A stretch of DNA of 64,000 nt, from positions 62,001-126,000 of the forward strand of contig NZ_CP065139.1 of assembly GCF_015693305.1 (NCBI RefSeq), in the 5' to 3' direction. The DNA is from Sphingobium sp. Cam5-1 (GTDB lineage Bacteria; Pseudomonadota; Alphaproteobacteria; Sphingomonadales; Sphingomonadaceae). The position numbers and the translations under genes are program-made. Below are positions 8,918 through 17,103 of this stretch, in pieces. Numbering within the stretch: the first letter of the stretch is position 1; each line of letters starts with the position of its first letter. The notes under the pieces were generated by a model, which was not told the origin of the DNA, did no database searches, and worked only from the letters and a program-made list of their open reading frames with translations.

Positions 8918-9712
8918 ATGAGGCTTGAAGGAAAGGTGGCGCTGGTCGCCGGGGCGGCAGGAACCGCCAATATGGGCCAGAAAATCGCCGAGCGATTGGC
9001 GCAGGAAGGTTGCAAGGTCGTCGTGACAGGGCGGCATGAAGAACCGCTGCGCGCGATCGCGGAGCAGATCGGTGGCAGCTATATATTGATGGACATCACC
9101 AGCAAAGCCGATGTCGATGCCGCCGCTGACTTTGCCGTCAAAACCTATGGCAAGCTGGACGTCGGGGTGAACGCGACTGGCTGGGGGCTGATGAAGCCGA
9201 CCCATGAAACGACGGAGGCTGATCTCGACAAGATCATGGACATCCAGTTCAAAGGTCCCTTCTTCTTCATCCAGGCGATGTTGCGGGTCATGGGGCAGGG
9301 CGGATCGATCATTCAGATCTCTTCCGCCACGGCGACCATCATGCTCGAAAATCACGCCGCTTACATGGGCACCAAGGCTGGAATCGACCATGTGATCCGT
9401 ACCGTCGCCAACGAATATGGCGCGCGTGGTATCCGGGCGAACTCCATTTCGCCGGGCCTCACCGAAACGCCGATGGCTGGCGACAGCTTCAGCGTGAAGG
9501 AACTGATCGACGCCTTTGCAAAGGAATATCCGCTCGGCCGCCTCGGCACGCGCGAAGATATTGCGGCTGCCGTCGTGTGGCTGGCATCCGACGAATGTTT
9601 CATGACCGGCCAGAATCTTCAGGTGAATGGCGGACTCACGCTCCGCCGCAACCCGATCCTGTCCGAACTGGGCGAGGTGGCCGCGCGCGCTACGGCGCAT
9701 CTGAGCAGCTGA
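8918..9712 (+). CDS. Short-chain dehydrogenase/reductase
   Basis: A 264-residue classical SDR. The cofactor region is VALVAGAAGTANMGQKIAE, a stretched version of TGxxxGxG. The catalytic residues are visible as Ser in IIQISSATATIM and Tyr/Lys in AAYMGTKAG. The C-terminal SPGLTETPM and the closing GQNLQVNGG are standard. It probably oxidises or reduces an alcohol/ketone intermediate with NAD(P). It follows the TonB receptor by 106 bp and is closed by a strong hairpin at 9772-9805. Confidence 0.86.
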   Translation: MRLEGKVALVAGAAGTANMGQKIAERLAQEGCKVVVTGRHEEPLRAIAEQIGGSYILMDITSKADVDAAADFAVKTYGKLDVGVNATGWGLMKPTHETTEADLDKIMDIQFKGPFFFIQAMLRVMGQGGSIIQISSATATIMLENHAAYMGTKAGIDHVIRTVANEYGARGIRANSISPGLTETPMAGDSFSVKELIDAFAKEYPLGRLGTREDIAAAVVWLASDECFMTGQNLQVNGGLTLRRNPILSELGEVAARATAHLSS

Positions 9713-9771
9713 CGACGACAGAGCGGTGCGGGCGGGGGCATTGCTTCCGTCCGAATGGCGTGAGGAAAATG

Positions 9772-9805
9772 GAAAGGGAGGGGAGCGTCGGCGCCCCTCC
9801 CTTTC
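9772..9805. terminator. Hairpin terminator after SDR
   Basis: GAAAGGGAGGGG (9772-9783) and CCCCTCCCTTTC (9794-9805) are perfect 12-bp arms with a ten-base loop, 59 bp past the SDR stop and ahead of the convergent VOC gene. Confidence 0.7.
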
Positions 9806-9809
9806 GCTC

Positions 9810-10013
9810 GAGCATCGTGCGTAAGAGTGGAAACCGGTTTTTTGCGCAAAAAAGGATGCGACAACAAATAGCTAGAACGCGCTAAGTCCGATTGAACGCA
9901 GCGCGCTCTAGAGCATTTTCGAGGCAGATGGCATCATCTGCTGGCTCGGAAAATGCGGGAAACAAAAGACAAATAGAGCATGATCCGATCCAGTTTGATC
10001 GGATCATGCTCTA
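9810..10013. repeat. Mosaic of four tandem intergenic palindromes
   Basis: Four adjacent dyads occupy about 200 bp. (1) 9810-9860: GAGCATCGTGCG ... GGATGCG around AACCGGTT, a form common in alphaproteobacterial intergenic repeats. (2) About 9873-9911: TAGAACGCGCT ... AGCGCGCTCTA. (3) 9913-9956: GCATTTTC-GAG-GCAGATG ... CATCTGC ... GAAAATGC. (4) 9974-10013: perfect 17-bp arms TAGAGCATGATCCGATC / GATCGGATCATGCTCTA with a six-base loop. They lie between convergent genes and encode nothing I can see. This is the non-mobile short palindrome type spread through sphingomonad genomes. Confidence 0.75.
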
Positions 10014-10195
10014 GTGGCGGTATTTCGATGCCCAGCTTGCCGGGGGTTGCGCAAGCGTCCATCAGTGAGCCAAAATCGCGGTTCGAAATCCGCCAACTTA
10101 TGGAATCTGGCGTGCGGAAATGCCGATCCGGCGACCCTTCGCTACATGCGGTAGCCGCCCCGACCTTTCAGCTGCCGGGGCGGCTCCACTTCGCG

Positions 10196-10747
10196 TTAAA
10201 GGTCGGTGAACTGCATCCGGCGGATCGGATCGGTTCCATCAAATCCTTCCGCGGACTTCTTCATATGGTCGTAGAAGGGGCGGGTGCCTTCTTCTTCGTA
10301 AAGTTCAGTCATCACGCCAAGTTGTTTCGACGTATCCATGATGGCGTAGCGGCCCATACGATTAGGGAAGGTTTCGCCATAAAGAGCAGCCTCACAGCCT
10401 TCAGCTTCATATTGCGCCATCCGCTTGTCCAGATCATCGACGAACATGGCGAAATGATGAATCCGCGACTCACCCTTCTTCACCAGGTCGCGATAGGCGG
10501 ACGGCTCGTCATCATGCTGCTGCACGAATTCGGCGGTGATATTGCCCCACTGACCATAGACGGAGGTAACGTCGATAACGCTGTCCTTGCCGCGATAGCG
10601 ATGCACGTGAAGCGGATAATGTTCGACTGCCCAGAACGGCCCCGATCCATAACGGCGGGAATGGGCACGGGCGGCTTCGATGGCGTCCGGCACCACAAAA
10701 GCGATCTGCGTGATAGCGAGGGCAGGTGTGAAGATAAAATCACTCAT
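10196..10747 (-). CDS. VOC superfamily (glyoxalase-like) protein, paralogue 2
   Basis: A 183-residue vicinal-oxygen-chelate protein and close relative of the protein at 4213-4773: both open with an IAFVVPDAIE module, carry a GSGPF segment and the VYGQWG / VVGQWG region, and have the second-half metal-site start (RIHHFAMFVDDLDKRM here). The late Glu is in VMTELYEEEG. ATG 10747 follows GAAGGAAG; the frame extends further upstream without an RBS. It is a leftward single gene facing away from the SDR-like gene at 11238. The palindrome GACAATTGTC sits 19 bp before the start codon. Two divergent copies in one cluster suggest successive steps or a heteromer; this is inference. Confidence 0.82.
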   Translation of the reverse strand: MSDFIFTPALAITQIAFVVPDAIEAARAHSRRYGSGPFWAVEHYPLHVHRYRGKDSVIDVTSVYGQWGNITAEFVQQHDDEPSAYRDLVKKGESRIHHFAMFVDDLDKRMAQYEAEGCEAALYGETFPNRMGRYAIMDTSKQLGVMTELYEEEGTRPFYDHMKKSAEGFDGTDPIRRMQFTDL

Positions 10748-10765
10748 GGCGTTGCTTCCTTCAAA

Positions 10766-11153
10766 GACAATTGTCAGATGATTGATTCGACGGTGAGGGT
10801 AATCGCGCGAGGGATCCGATCTTCGCCGACGGCATTGGACCATGTCGGCCGCCGGTGACCAAGGACATGCCGCAGGTCCGAAAACCAGCGTATTTCCTGG
10901 CCCTTGAGCGATCTGGCCGTCCGCTATGCAGCGCTTTAGGTGACCTTTTGGTGATCATTCATCCTCTACCCGGAGCGGCTCATGCCCTGCTCCTCCGTCG
11001 CTGATTTCTCGACAAACGACAAATGTCTGCTAACCAATATGCCTTCATTCGTCAAATTGATAAATGGTGGCATCGACTGAATGGGGCGGGGGAGGCGGCC
11101 CCTTGGGGGGCGGTACAGCGCATTGGTCATTGACTAAATGAACGACAACCGTC
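10766..11153. promoter_or_regulatory. Divergent regulatory region with three GACA-NNN-GTC sites
   Basis: The 490-bp gap between the VOC gene (-) and the SDR-like gene (+) has no convincing coding sequence. It holds GACAATTGTC (10766-10775), GACAAATGTC (11018-11027) and GACAACCGTC (11144-11153). The first lies just before the VOC RBS, the last about 85 bp before the SDR-like start. The second matches the core at 2613-2622 exactly. Confidence 0.5.
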
Positions 11154-11237
11154 AGGTAATATGCAAACACCTTTGGCACTGACGGGCGTTCGCTGGCGGA
11201 TTGAGTGCTTGCAACGCGGACTTATGGAGAGGAAGAA

Positions 11238-12056
11238 ATGACCTATAATTTGACGGTACGGCGCGAAGGTGCCGTGTTCATCATCGGCGGAACCGGCGGC
11301 GCGGGTTCAGCGATCGTGCGCGCCTTTGCAAAGACTGGCGCCAATATCGCCTTTACCTACAACAGTAATGAAACCAAGGCGAATGCGTTGGTGAATGAAC
11401 TGGAAAGCGAAGGCGTAACGGCATCGGCCAGCAAGCTGGACATAACCGACTTGCAGGCTGTCGAACAATGCATCAGCAGCGTCGTGAAGCGTTTTGGCCA
11501 TATCCACACGGTCATCTATGCGTCCGGGCCGATGTGGGACAACACTCTGCAACTGGCCGACGTGAAGCCCAGCTTCATGGAGTTTCTCGTCAAGACCGAA
11601 CTGTTCGGCTTCTTCAATGTGATCAGCGCCACCAAGGAACAGATGCGCGCCAATAAGGGCGTCATCACTGTTTGCACCAGCTTCGGCAACGCCCGCCGCT
11701 TCGATCGCGACGGTCAATCGGCGGTGCCGAAGGCTGGTCTGGAAAGCATGGCGCTCTATCTCGCGGCGGAAGAGGCGGTCTATGGCGTGCGCGCGAATGT
11801 CGTCCGCCTGGGCTGGTTCAACTTCGGCATGGGCGCGATCGACAAGACGGAGGCTTCGCTCGATGATCCGGGCCGTGCCATGACCGGCGGTGAAGCTGGG
11901 GCCGAGGCGCTGGAATGGATGACCAGCCGCATTCGCCTGGGCAATCGGCCGGGTCGGGGCGAGGAGCTTGCCAGCATGGTGCTCTACCTTTCGTCTGAAC
12001 AGGCGTCCTATGTCACCGGCCAGATCACCTGCGTCGACGGCGGCATTTCGCTTTGA
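11238..12056 (+). CDS. SDR-like protein lacking the catalytic tyrosine
   Basis: A 272-residue protein with a Rossmann N-terminus (FIIGGTGGAGSAIVRAFAKTG) and an SDR C-terminus (SYVTGQITCVDGGISL). Where classical SDRs have YxxxK, the sequence reads S-A-V-P-K (codons TCG GCG GTG CCG AAG), so the Tyr is a Ser while the Lys is kept. The upstream Ser region reads VCTSFGNARRFDRDG. Either it binds NAD(P) without normal SDR catalysis, or another residue replaces Tyr. Start 11238 follows GAGAGGAAG. It is the last gene of the left catabolic block. Confidence 0.78.
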   Translation: MTYNLTVRREGAVFIIGGTGGAGSAIVRAFAKTGANIAFTYNSNETKANALVNELESEGVTASASKLDITDLQAVEQCISSVVKRFGHIHTVIYASGPMWDNTLQLADVKPSFMEFLVKTELFGFFNVISATKEQMRANKGVITVCTSFGNARRFDRDGQSAVPKAGLESMALYLAAEEAVYGVRANVVRLGWFNFGMGAIDKTEASLDDPGRAMTGGEAGAEALEWMTSRIRLGNRPGRGEELASMVLYLSSEQASYVTGQITCVDGGISL

Positions 12057-12064
12057 ACCTTTGG

Positions 12065-12094
12065 GCAGGCGCCAGTCTTCATGACGGCGCCTGC
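12065..12094 (+). terminator. Hairpin after SDR-like gene
   Basis: GCAGGCGCC (12065-12073) and GGCGCCTGC (12086-12094) form a perfect nine-bp stem with a 12-base loop directly after the stop codon at 12056. No strong T-run follows. Confidence 0.55.
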
Positions 12095-12140
12095 TCCATG
12101 ACGGCCCGCTGCACGCCTCTGCGTGGGCTGCATTGATAAT

Positions 12141-12152
12141 TGACATATGTCA
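12141..12152. promoter_or_regulatory. Perfect palindrome TGACATATGTCA upstream of pntAA
   Basis: A 12-bp perfect palindrome in an AT-rich patch 114 bp before the transhydrogenase start. It fits the GACA-NNN-GTC pattern of the left catabolic block, which suggests that NADPH supply may be co-regulated with catabolism. Confidence 0.5.
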
Positions 12153-12266
12153 TATAACCTTTATCACTGACGCAGCCCGCGAAGGCTGAATCGGGCTATC
12201 CCCGCATAGCGAGGCATATCAGCTGCGGCGATCGTTGCCCGGCTGACTGAGGCAGAGAGAGGATCG

Positions 12267-13412
12267 ATGGTAAATATTTCCGTCCTGGCCGACCAGGTGG
12301 CTGGTGAACATCGCGTAGCCATGACGCCTTCGATTGTCGCCCGATATGCAAAGCTCGGCCTGTCGACGCTGGTTGAGCGCGGTGCAGGTCTTGCTGCGGG
12401 TTTTTCTGATGACGCCTATGCCGCGCAGGGCGCCCTGATCGTGGATCGCAAGGATGCGCTTGGGCAGGCGGATGTCTTGGTCACGGTCCGTCCTCCGGCC
12501 GCCACCGACCTGTTGGGGGTTCGTCCGGGAACGAAGCTCATCGGCGGCTTGGCACCCTTTGCCGATCCAGCCCGGATGGCAGCCTATGCCGATCTGGGGG
12601 TGGAAGCGATGGCGCTTGAACTGCTCCCGCGCACGACCCGCGCGCAGGCAATGGATATATTGTCCAGCCAGGCCAATCTCGCTGGCTATCATGCCGTTGC
12701 GCGGGCCACGACCGAACTTAATCGCTGCCTGCCGATGATGACCACGGCCGCAGGCTCGATCGCTGCCGCCAAGGCGTTCGTCATGGGCGTGGGCGTCGCG
12801 GGCCTTCAGGCGATCGCGACCGCACGGCGACTGGGCGCGGTCGTATCCGCCACCGATGTGCGACCCGAAACGCGCGAGCAGATCATGTCCTTGGGCGCCA
12901 AGCCCATATTCGAAGAGATTCAGGATGGCGACCAGCTGACCGCAGCGGTGGGCGGCTATGCCGGGGAAATGAGCGAAGCCTATCGGCAGCGTCAGGCGGC
13001 GTTGGTCAGCGGGCATATCGCCGGGCAGGACATGGTCATCACGACCGCCCTCATCCCCGGACGGCCCGCTCCGCGCCTCATCAGCGACGCGCAGATCGCA
13101 AGCATGAAGCTGGGCAGCGTGATCGTCGATCTGGCCGCCGAAAGCGGCGGCAATGTCGAAGGCGTCGTTGCCGGGGAAATGGTGCTGCGTCATGGCGTCA
13201 AGCTCATCGGGCTTGTCGATGGCGCGGCGAAGGTCGCCGTGGACGCGTCGAACCTGTTCGCGCGCAACTGCTATAATTTCATCGAAGCCTATTGGGACAA
13301 GGCGGAAGGCAGGTTGACGATGCCCGCCGATGACGCTCTGATCGAAGCGGTAACGCTGACCCGCCATGGCGAGATCGTCCACCCGCGCTTCGTGCAGGCA
13401 GCGGCGGCCTGA
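12267..13412 (+). CDS. pntAA: NAD(P) transhydrogenase subunit alpha part 1
   Basis: A 381-residue soluble NAD(H)-binding domain (domain I). It begins NISVLADQVAGEHRVAMTPS, like alanine dehydrogenase and PntA N-termini, and contains AKAFVMGVGVAGLQAIATAR, the nucleotide-binding loop, and a later SVIVDLAAESGGN. In alphaproteobacteria PntA is split, and this protein is the cytoplasmic half. The complex couples inward proton flow to hydride transfer from NADH to NADP+, supplying NADPH. The membrane partners follow at once: pntAB (17 bp away) and pntB (3 bp further). Confidence 0.93.
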   Translation: MVNISVLADQVAGEHRVAMTPSIVARYAKLGLSTLVERGAGLAAGFSDDAYAAQGALIVDRKDALGQADVLVTVRPPAATDLLGVRPGTKLIGGLAPFADPARMAAYADLGVEAMALELLPRTTRAQAMDILSSQANLAGYHAVARATTELNRCLPMMTTAAGSIAAAKAFVMGVGVAGLQAIATARRLGAVVSATDVRPETREQIMSLGAKPIFEEIQDGDQLTAAVGGYAGEMSEAYRQRQAALVSGHIAGQDMVITTALIPGRPAPRLISDAQIASMKLGSVIVDLAAESGGNVEGVVAGEMVLRHGVKLIGLVDGAAKVAVDASNLFARNCYNFIEAYWDKAEGRLTMPADDALIEAVTLTRHGEIVHPRFVQAAAA

Positions 13413-13429
13413 ACACAGGGGATAAGTCA

Positions 13430-13720
13430 GTGAACGCTTTCAATGCAGATTATCTGTTCGTCTTCATATTGGCGGCTTTTCTTGGTTTTCAGCTGATCAA
13501 GAAGGTGTCGCCTTTGTTGCACTCGCCGTTGATGTCGCTGACCAATGCGATAGCGGCGGTTGTGATTGTGGGGGCGATCACGATCACGGGTGAGGCGGGC
13601 GCAACGCCGCTGGCCAAGACGCTGGGCTTCATCGCGGTGTTCTGCGCGACGGTGAACCTTGTGAGCGGGTTCATGATCACCGATCGCATGCTCAAGATGT
13701 TCAAGCCGCGGGGGAAGTAA
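13430..13720 (+). CDS. pntAB: NAD(P) transhydrogenase subunit alpha part 2 (membrane)
   Basis: A 96-residue protein with three hydrophobic segments (about residues 9-21, 37-54 and 65-83), matching the short membrane-only PntAB subunit of split transhydrogenases. It starts at GTG 13430. Its position between the NAD-binding and NADP-binding subunits confirms the role. It forms part of the proton channel with PntB. Confidence 0.92.
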   Translation: MNAFNADYLFVFILAAFLGFQLIKKVSPLLHSPLMSLTNAIAAVVIVGAITITGEAGATPLAKTLGFIAVFCATVNLVSGFMITDRMLKMFKPRGK

Positions 13721-13723
13721 CAG

Positions 13724-15118
13724 ATGGACGCCTTCGTACCCTTCGCGGCGATTGTCGCGTCCGCTTTGTTCATCCTGTCGCTGATGTGGATGAGCCATCC
13801 CTCGACCGCCCGTCGCGGCGTGCGCGCGGGCGAGATCGGCATGGTCATCGCCATCGTCGGCGCGCTGGTCCAGCATGAGGTGGTGGACTATAATCTGATC
13901 ATCATCGCGATGATCGCGGGCGCGGCGGCGGGCATTCCGATGGCGCTGCTGATGCCGATGACGGCGATCCCGCAGCGAACCGCCATCTCCCACGCCTTTG
14001 GCGCGCTGGCTGTAGGCCTGATCGGTGCGGCGGAATATTACAAGCATGCCCATGCGGAATATGCGGGCGGCTTCATCCTGTGGGCGCTGATGTTCGAGAT
14101 GCTGCTGGGTTTCCTGACCTGCACGGCCTCGATCATCGCCTTTGCCAAGCTGCAGGAGCTGATGGGCAGCCGTCCGGTCTCTTTCCCCGGCCAGCGCATC
14201 GTCAATGGCGCGGTGGCGCTGGCGACGGTGGCGATCGGCATCATGCTCGCGATCGATCCGACGCAGACCTGGCTGTTCCCGCTGTTCGCCGGCCTGGCGC
14301 TGCTGTTCGGCATATTGCTGGTCATCCCGATCGGCGGGGCGGACATGCCGACGGTCATCGCGCTTCTGAACAGCTATGCGGGCCTTGCGGCATCGGCGAT
14401 GGGCTTTGCGCTGGGTAACAAGCTGCTGATCGTGGCGGGCGCGCTCGACGGCGCATCGGGCTTCATCCTGGCGCTGGTGATGTGCAAGGCGATGAACCGC
14501 AGCTTTGCCAACGTCATGTTCGGCGGCTTCGGCAAGGTGGTCGCAGGCGCTGCGGGCGGCAAGGACGACCGCGTCGTACGCTCGGCGTCTGCCGAGGAAG
14601 CCGCGATGCAGCTGGAAAATGCCAGCAGCGTGGTCATCATCCCCGGCTATGGCATGGCCGTCGCCCAGGCGCAGCACAAGGTCAGCGAGCTGTATCAGGC
14701 GCTCACCAGGAAGGGCGTGGACGTCAAGTTCGCGATCCACCCGGTGGCGGGCCGCATGCCCGGCCACATGAACGTGCTGCTGGCCGAAGCCAACGTGCCT
14801 TACGAACAGCTGGTCGACCTTGACGACATCAACCCTGAACTGCCGCAGGCGGACGTTGCGGTGATCATCGGCGCGAACGACACGGTGAACCCGTCGGCGC
14901 GCGACGATCCGCAGAGCGCGATTGCGGGGATGCCGATCATCGAGGCGGACAGGGCCAAGTCTGTGTTCGTGATCAAACGCTCGATGAACGCGGGCTTCGC
15001 CGGGATCGACAATCCGATCTACTATAACAGCAACACCCAAATGCTGTTCGGCGACGCCAAGGACATGGTCGGTTCCATCGCCAAGGAACTTAGCGGAGGC
15101 GGCTCAGGCCTCCACTGA
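13724..15118 (+). CDS. pntB: NAD(P) transhydrogenase subunit beta
   Basis: A 464-residue protein of normal PntB length: a hydrophobic N-terminal half with many membrane segments, then the NADP(H)-binding domain III, marked by VVIIPGYGMAVAQAQHK, then HPVAGRMPGHMNVLLAEA, VIIGANDTVNP and KRSMNAGFAGIDNPI. It completes the pnt operon and catalyses the NADP side of hydride transfer. Confidence 0.95.
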   Translation: MDAFVPFAAIVASALFILSLMWMSHPSTARRGVRAGEIGMVIAIVGALVQHEVVDYNLIIIAMIAGAAAGIPMALLMPMTAIPQRTAISHAFGALAVGLIGAAEYYKHAHAEYAGGFILWALMFEMLLGFLTCTASIIAFAKLQELMGSRPVSFPGQRIVNGAVALATVAIGIMLAIDPTQTWLFPLFAGLALLFGILLVIPIGGADMPTVIALLNSYAGLAASAMGFALGNKLLIVAGALDGASGFILALVMCKAMNRSFANVMFGGFGKVVAGAAGGKDDRVVRSASAEEAAMQLENASSVVIIPGYGMAVAQAQHKVSELYQALTRKGVDVKFAIHPVAGRMPGHMNVLLAEANVPYEQLVDLDDINPELPQADVAVIIGANDTVNPSARDDPQSAIAGMPIIEADRAKSVFVIKRSMNAGFAGIDNPIYYNSNTQMLFGDAKDMVGSIAKELSGGGSGLH

Positions 15119-15164
15119 TCGCCATCCACTTTCCCTCAACTACGCCACCGACCAAAGTGCCAAC

Positions 15165-15196
15165 AATGACACTTTACCCTCGGGCAAAGTGTCATT
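15165..15196. promoter_or_regulatory. Long inverted repeat before the winged-helix-like gene
   Basis: AATGACACTTT (15165-15175) and AAAGTGTCATT (15186-15196) are perfect 11-bp arms with a ten-base spacer. A further AAAGTG half-site lies just upstream (near 15154) and a GTGACAAA half-site just after. The clustering of half-sites about 75 bp before the gene at 15270 looks more like an operator than a terminator of pntB, though a terminator role is possible because no T-run is needed for either reading. Confidence 0.5.
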
Positions 15197-15269
15197 CGTG
15201 ACAAAAGCGACCAATGCCCAACGCAAGGGATTCACATTGGCCTCCACCTGTGCTTGATTCGTCCCCGCT

Positions 15270-15869
15270 ATGTTTCACGGTTCGATCAAGCCTCGTTCTT
15301 CGGCCAGTGGCGATTTGTCCGCCCTGCTGGACCGGCTTGCCCATGTCAGCACGCGGCCCCGCTACGCCTTCATGCTGCTGACCCTGATTGCCGAAGCGGC
15401 ACGCCCGGACGGCAGTGCCGGTCCGTTAGTGGCGAAAGAGGGCGGCTTGCAGCCCCTGCGCGACTGGTTGTGCGACGCGCTGACCCCCATGGGCGGCCGC
15501 GATCCCCGCCGCATGGCGCTGACCGCGCGCGTGCGAGCGGAACTTGCCATACAGGGGCGCCTTCCCGTCGATCCCGACGCCGCCAGTCTTGCGGTTGAAG
15601 AGGAAGTGAAGCTGCGCGTCCGCGCTTCGGGCAAGACCAACCTTAGCCGCGCCGTATCGGAAATGGTCGCGGCGGGCTTGCTGCGCCGTCATTATCAGGG
15701 CTACCGCGTCGATCACCATAATCGCGGCGCACAGCGGCAGGCCGTCTATACGCTGACCGGCCTCGCTCGCATTCTGATAGCATCCGCCGCCATGCCGCCC
15801 ATGCAGCCGCCGATTTCCCCGCCAGTATCCGCGCCAGTGCGCCCGCGACAGGGGGAGCTTGGTCTCTGA
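15270..15869 (+). CDS. Unknown protein with winged-helix-like region
   Basis: A 199-residue protein that I do not recognise. The segment from about residue 110 to 160 (KTNLSRAVSEMVAAGLL, then YRVDHHNRGAQRQAVYTLT) looks like a winged helix: a recognition-type helix followed by a basic wing. The N-terminal half is helical with many Arg and Leu residues; the C-terminus is Pro-rich (about residues 170-190), probably flexible. There is no clear Shine-Dalgarno before ATG 15270. It stands alone after the pnt operon, behind a striking inverted repeat that it might bind itself. DNA binding is inference. Confidence 0.55.
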   Translation: MFHGSIKPRSSASGDLSALLDRLAHVSTRPRYAFMLLTLIAEAARPDGSAGPLVAKEGGLQPLRDWLCDALTPMGGRDPRRMALTARVRAELAIQGRLPVDPDAASLAVEEEVKLRVRASGKTNLSRAVSEMVAAGLLRRHYQGYRVDHHNRGAQRQAVYTLTGLARILIASAAMPPMQPPISPPVSAPVRPRQGELGL

Positions 15870-16309
15870 CCGCCCCGATCGGATTACCGATGGAACAGGC
15901 CCACGGCGTCCGGCCATACTCTACCTAACGCCGCGCGTTCGATGCTTCTTGGCCATCCCCCCAATGACGCACATATACCGACGCGCATATGGCTCCATCG
16001 CCCGCGACGTCATCGGGCGAATGCCAACTGCCATTGGCGGGCTTAAGACGAACCGGTTCAGGTTGAGCACCACATGTGGACCCTTTCGTCTCCAACATCG
16101 TTTCCCATCCGTTCATATTAACCTTTGCAGGCAAAATCGATGCTTCTGGAGGTCGGCGAAATGGGACAGGCATTCCCAATGAAGTACTTGCCGCTATCCA
16201 TGACAATTAGGGGCGGCCTGCGGTCCATTGACGCGCCCCGGTCCGGAAAACCGTTCGCGATGGCGCGGCTGATCGGTAAACGCGCCGCCATCAACGCGGT
16301 GTCCCGGCC
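15870..16309. other. Gene-poor gap upstream of the Crp/Fnr gene
   Basis: This 440-bp stretch holds no convincing gene. A 62-codon frame (16125-16313) runs into the next start but has no clear RBS or recognisable pattern. No terminator, repeat or obvious FNR box stands out. Confidence 0.5.
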
Positions 16310-17029
16310 ATGACTGTCATCACCCGCCTGTCCGCTCCGGCGCGCCCCGCCATCCGTAGGCTCTCCGCGCTCGCCCCTCTGGATCAGGATGCGGAGGCGG
16401 CGCTGGCCGATGCCGCCCTGCGCAGCCGCATATTGAAGCCCGCCCGCGAACTGATCGCGGAGGGCGGGCCTGTTCCAAACCCGCTGCTGATCCTCAATGG
16501 CTGGGCCGCTCGAACGCGCTTCCTGCCCGATGGACGGCGGCAGATCATGAGCATAATCCTGCCCGGCGACCTCATCGGCAATTGCCATCACGACCGCCCC
16601 TTGTCGGTATCGACCGTCGTCGCGCTCAGCCAGCTGACGGTCTGCGCCGCGCCGTCCATCGGCTCCCCGGCGCTTCAGCAGGCTTACCGGATCAGCCACG
16701 CCTTGGACGAAGCCTATCTGCTTGCCCAGATCACGCGCCTCGGCCGCCTCAGCGCGGAGGAACGGCTCGCCGATCTCATGCTGGAATTGCGCGACCGTTT
16801 GGCGCTGTGCGGACTGGTGAGTGAGGGCAGCTTTGCATGGCCGCTGACGCAGAACGCCCTTGCCGATGCCCTCGGCCTGACGTCCGTTCACGTCAACCGC
16901 ACATTGCAACAGATGCGGCGGCGTGGCGATGTCATCCTGCGTTCGGGCCGCCTGCAACTGACCGATGAGGCCAAACTCGCCAAGCGGGTGGGCCATGTAC
17001 CGGTGCGCGTGACCGCCAGGGACGACTGA
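16310..17029 (+). CDS. Crp/Fnr-family transcription regulator
   Basis: A 239-residue protein. The N-terminal half fits a cyclic-nucleotide-binding beta-roll (ILKPARELIAEGG, then LILNGWAARTRFLPDGRRQI and IILPGDLIG). The C-terminal half has a Crp-type helix-turn-helix: FAWPLTQNALADALGLTSVH, then VNRTLQQMRRRG. No Cys cluster for an FNR-type iron-sulphur centre is present at the N-terminus, so it is not a classical oxygen sensor. Sphingomonads carry many such regulators; its targets are unknown. It converges on the MucR-like gene. Confidence 0.83.
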   Translation: MTVITRLSAPARPAIRRLSALAPLDQDAEAALADAALRSRILKPARELIAEGGPVPNPLLILNGWAARTRFLPDGRRQIMSIILPGDLIGNCHHDRPLSVSTVVALSQLTVCAAPSIGSPALQQAYRISHALDEAYLLAQITRLGRLSAEERLADLMLELRDRLALCGLVSEGSFAWPLTQNALADALGLTSVHVNRTLQQMRRRGDVILRSGRLQLTDEAKLAKRVGHVPVRVTARDD

Positions 17030-17046
17030 CCTTCAACTGACAAAGA

Positions 17047-17077
17047 ACGGGCCATTGCGCCAACCGCAACGGCCCGT
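17047..17077. terminator. Hairpin terminator between convergent genes
   Basis: ACGGGCCATTGCG (17047-17059) pairs with CGCAACGGCCCGT (17065-17077) with a single mismatch and a five-base loop. It lies between the Crp/Fnr gene and the leftward MucR-like gene. Confidence 0.7.
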
Positions 17078-17103
17078 CCATTATCTCGGAAAAGAAGGGA
17101 GCG

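Noticed and set aside
13427..15040. Long open frame antisense to pntB (537 codons)
   Set aside because: Arg/His/Gln-rich shadow of a well-supported gene in high-GC DNA.
16125..16313. 62-codon frame before the Crp/Fnr gene
   Set aside because: No Shine-Dalgarno, no family pattern, overlaps the next start.
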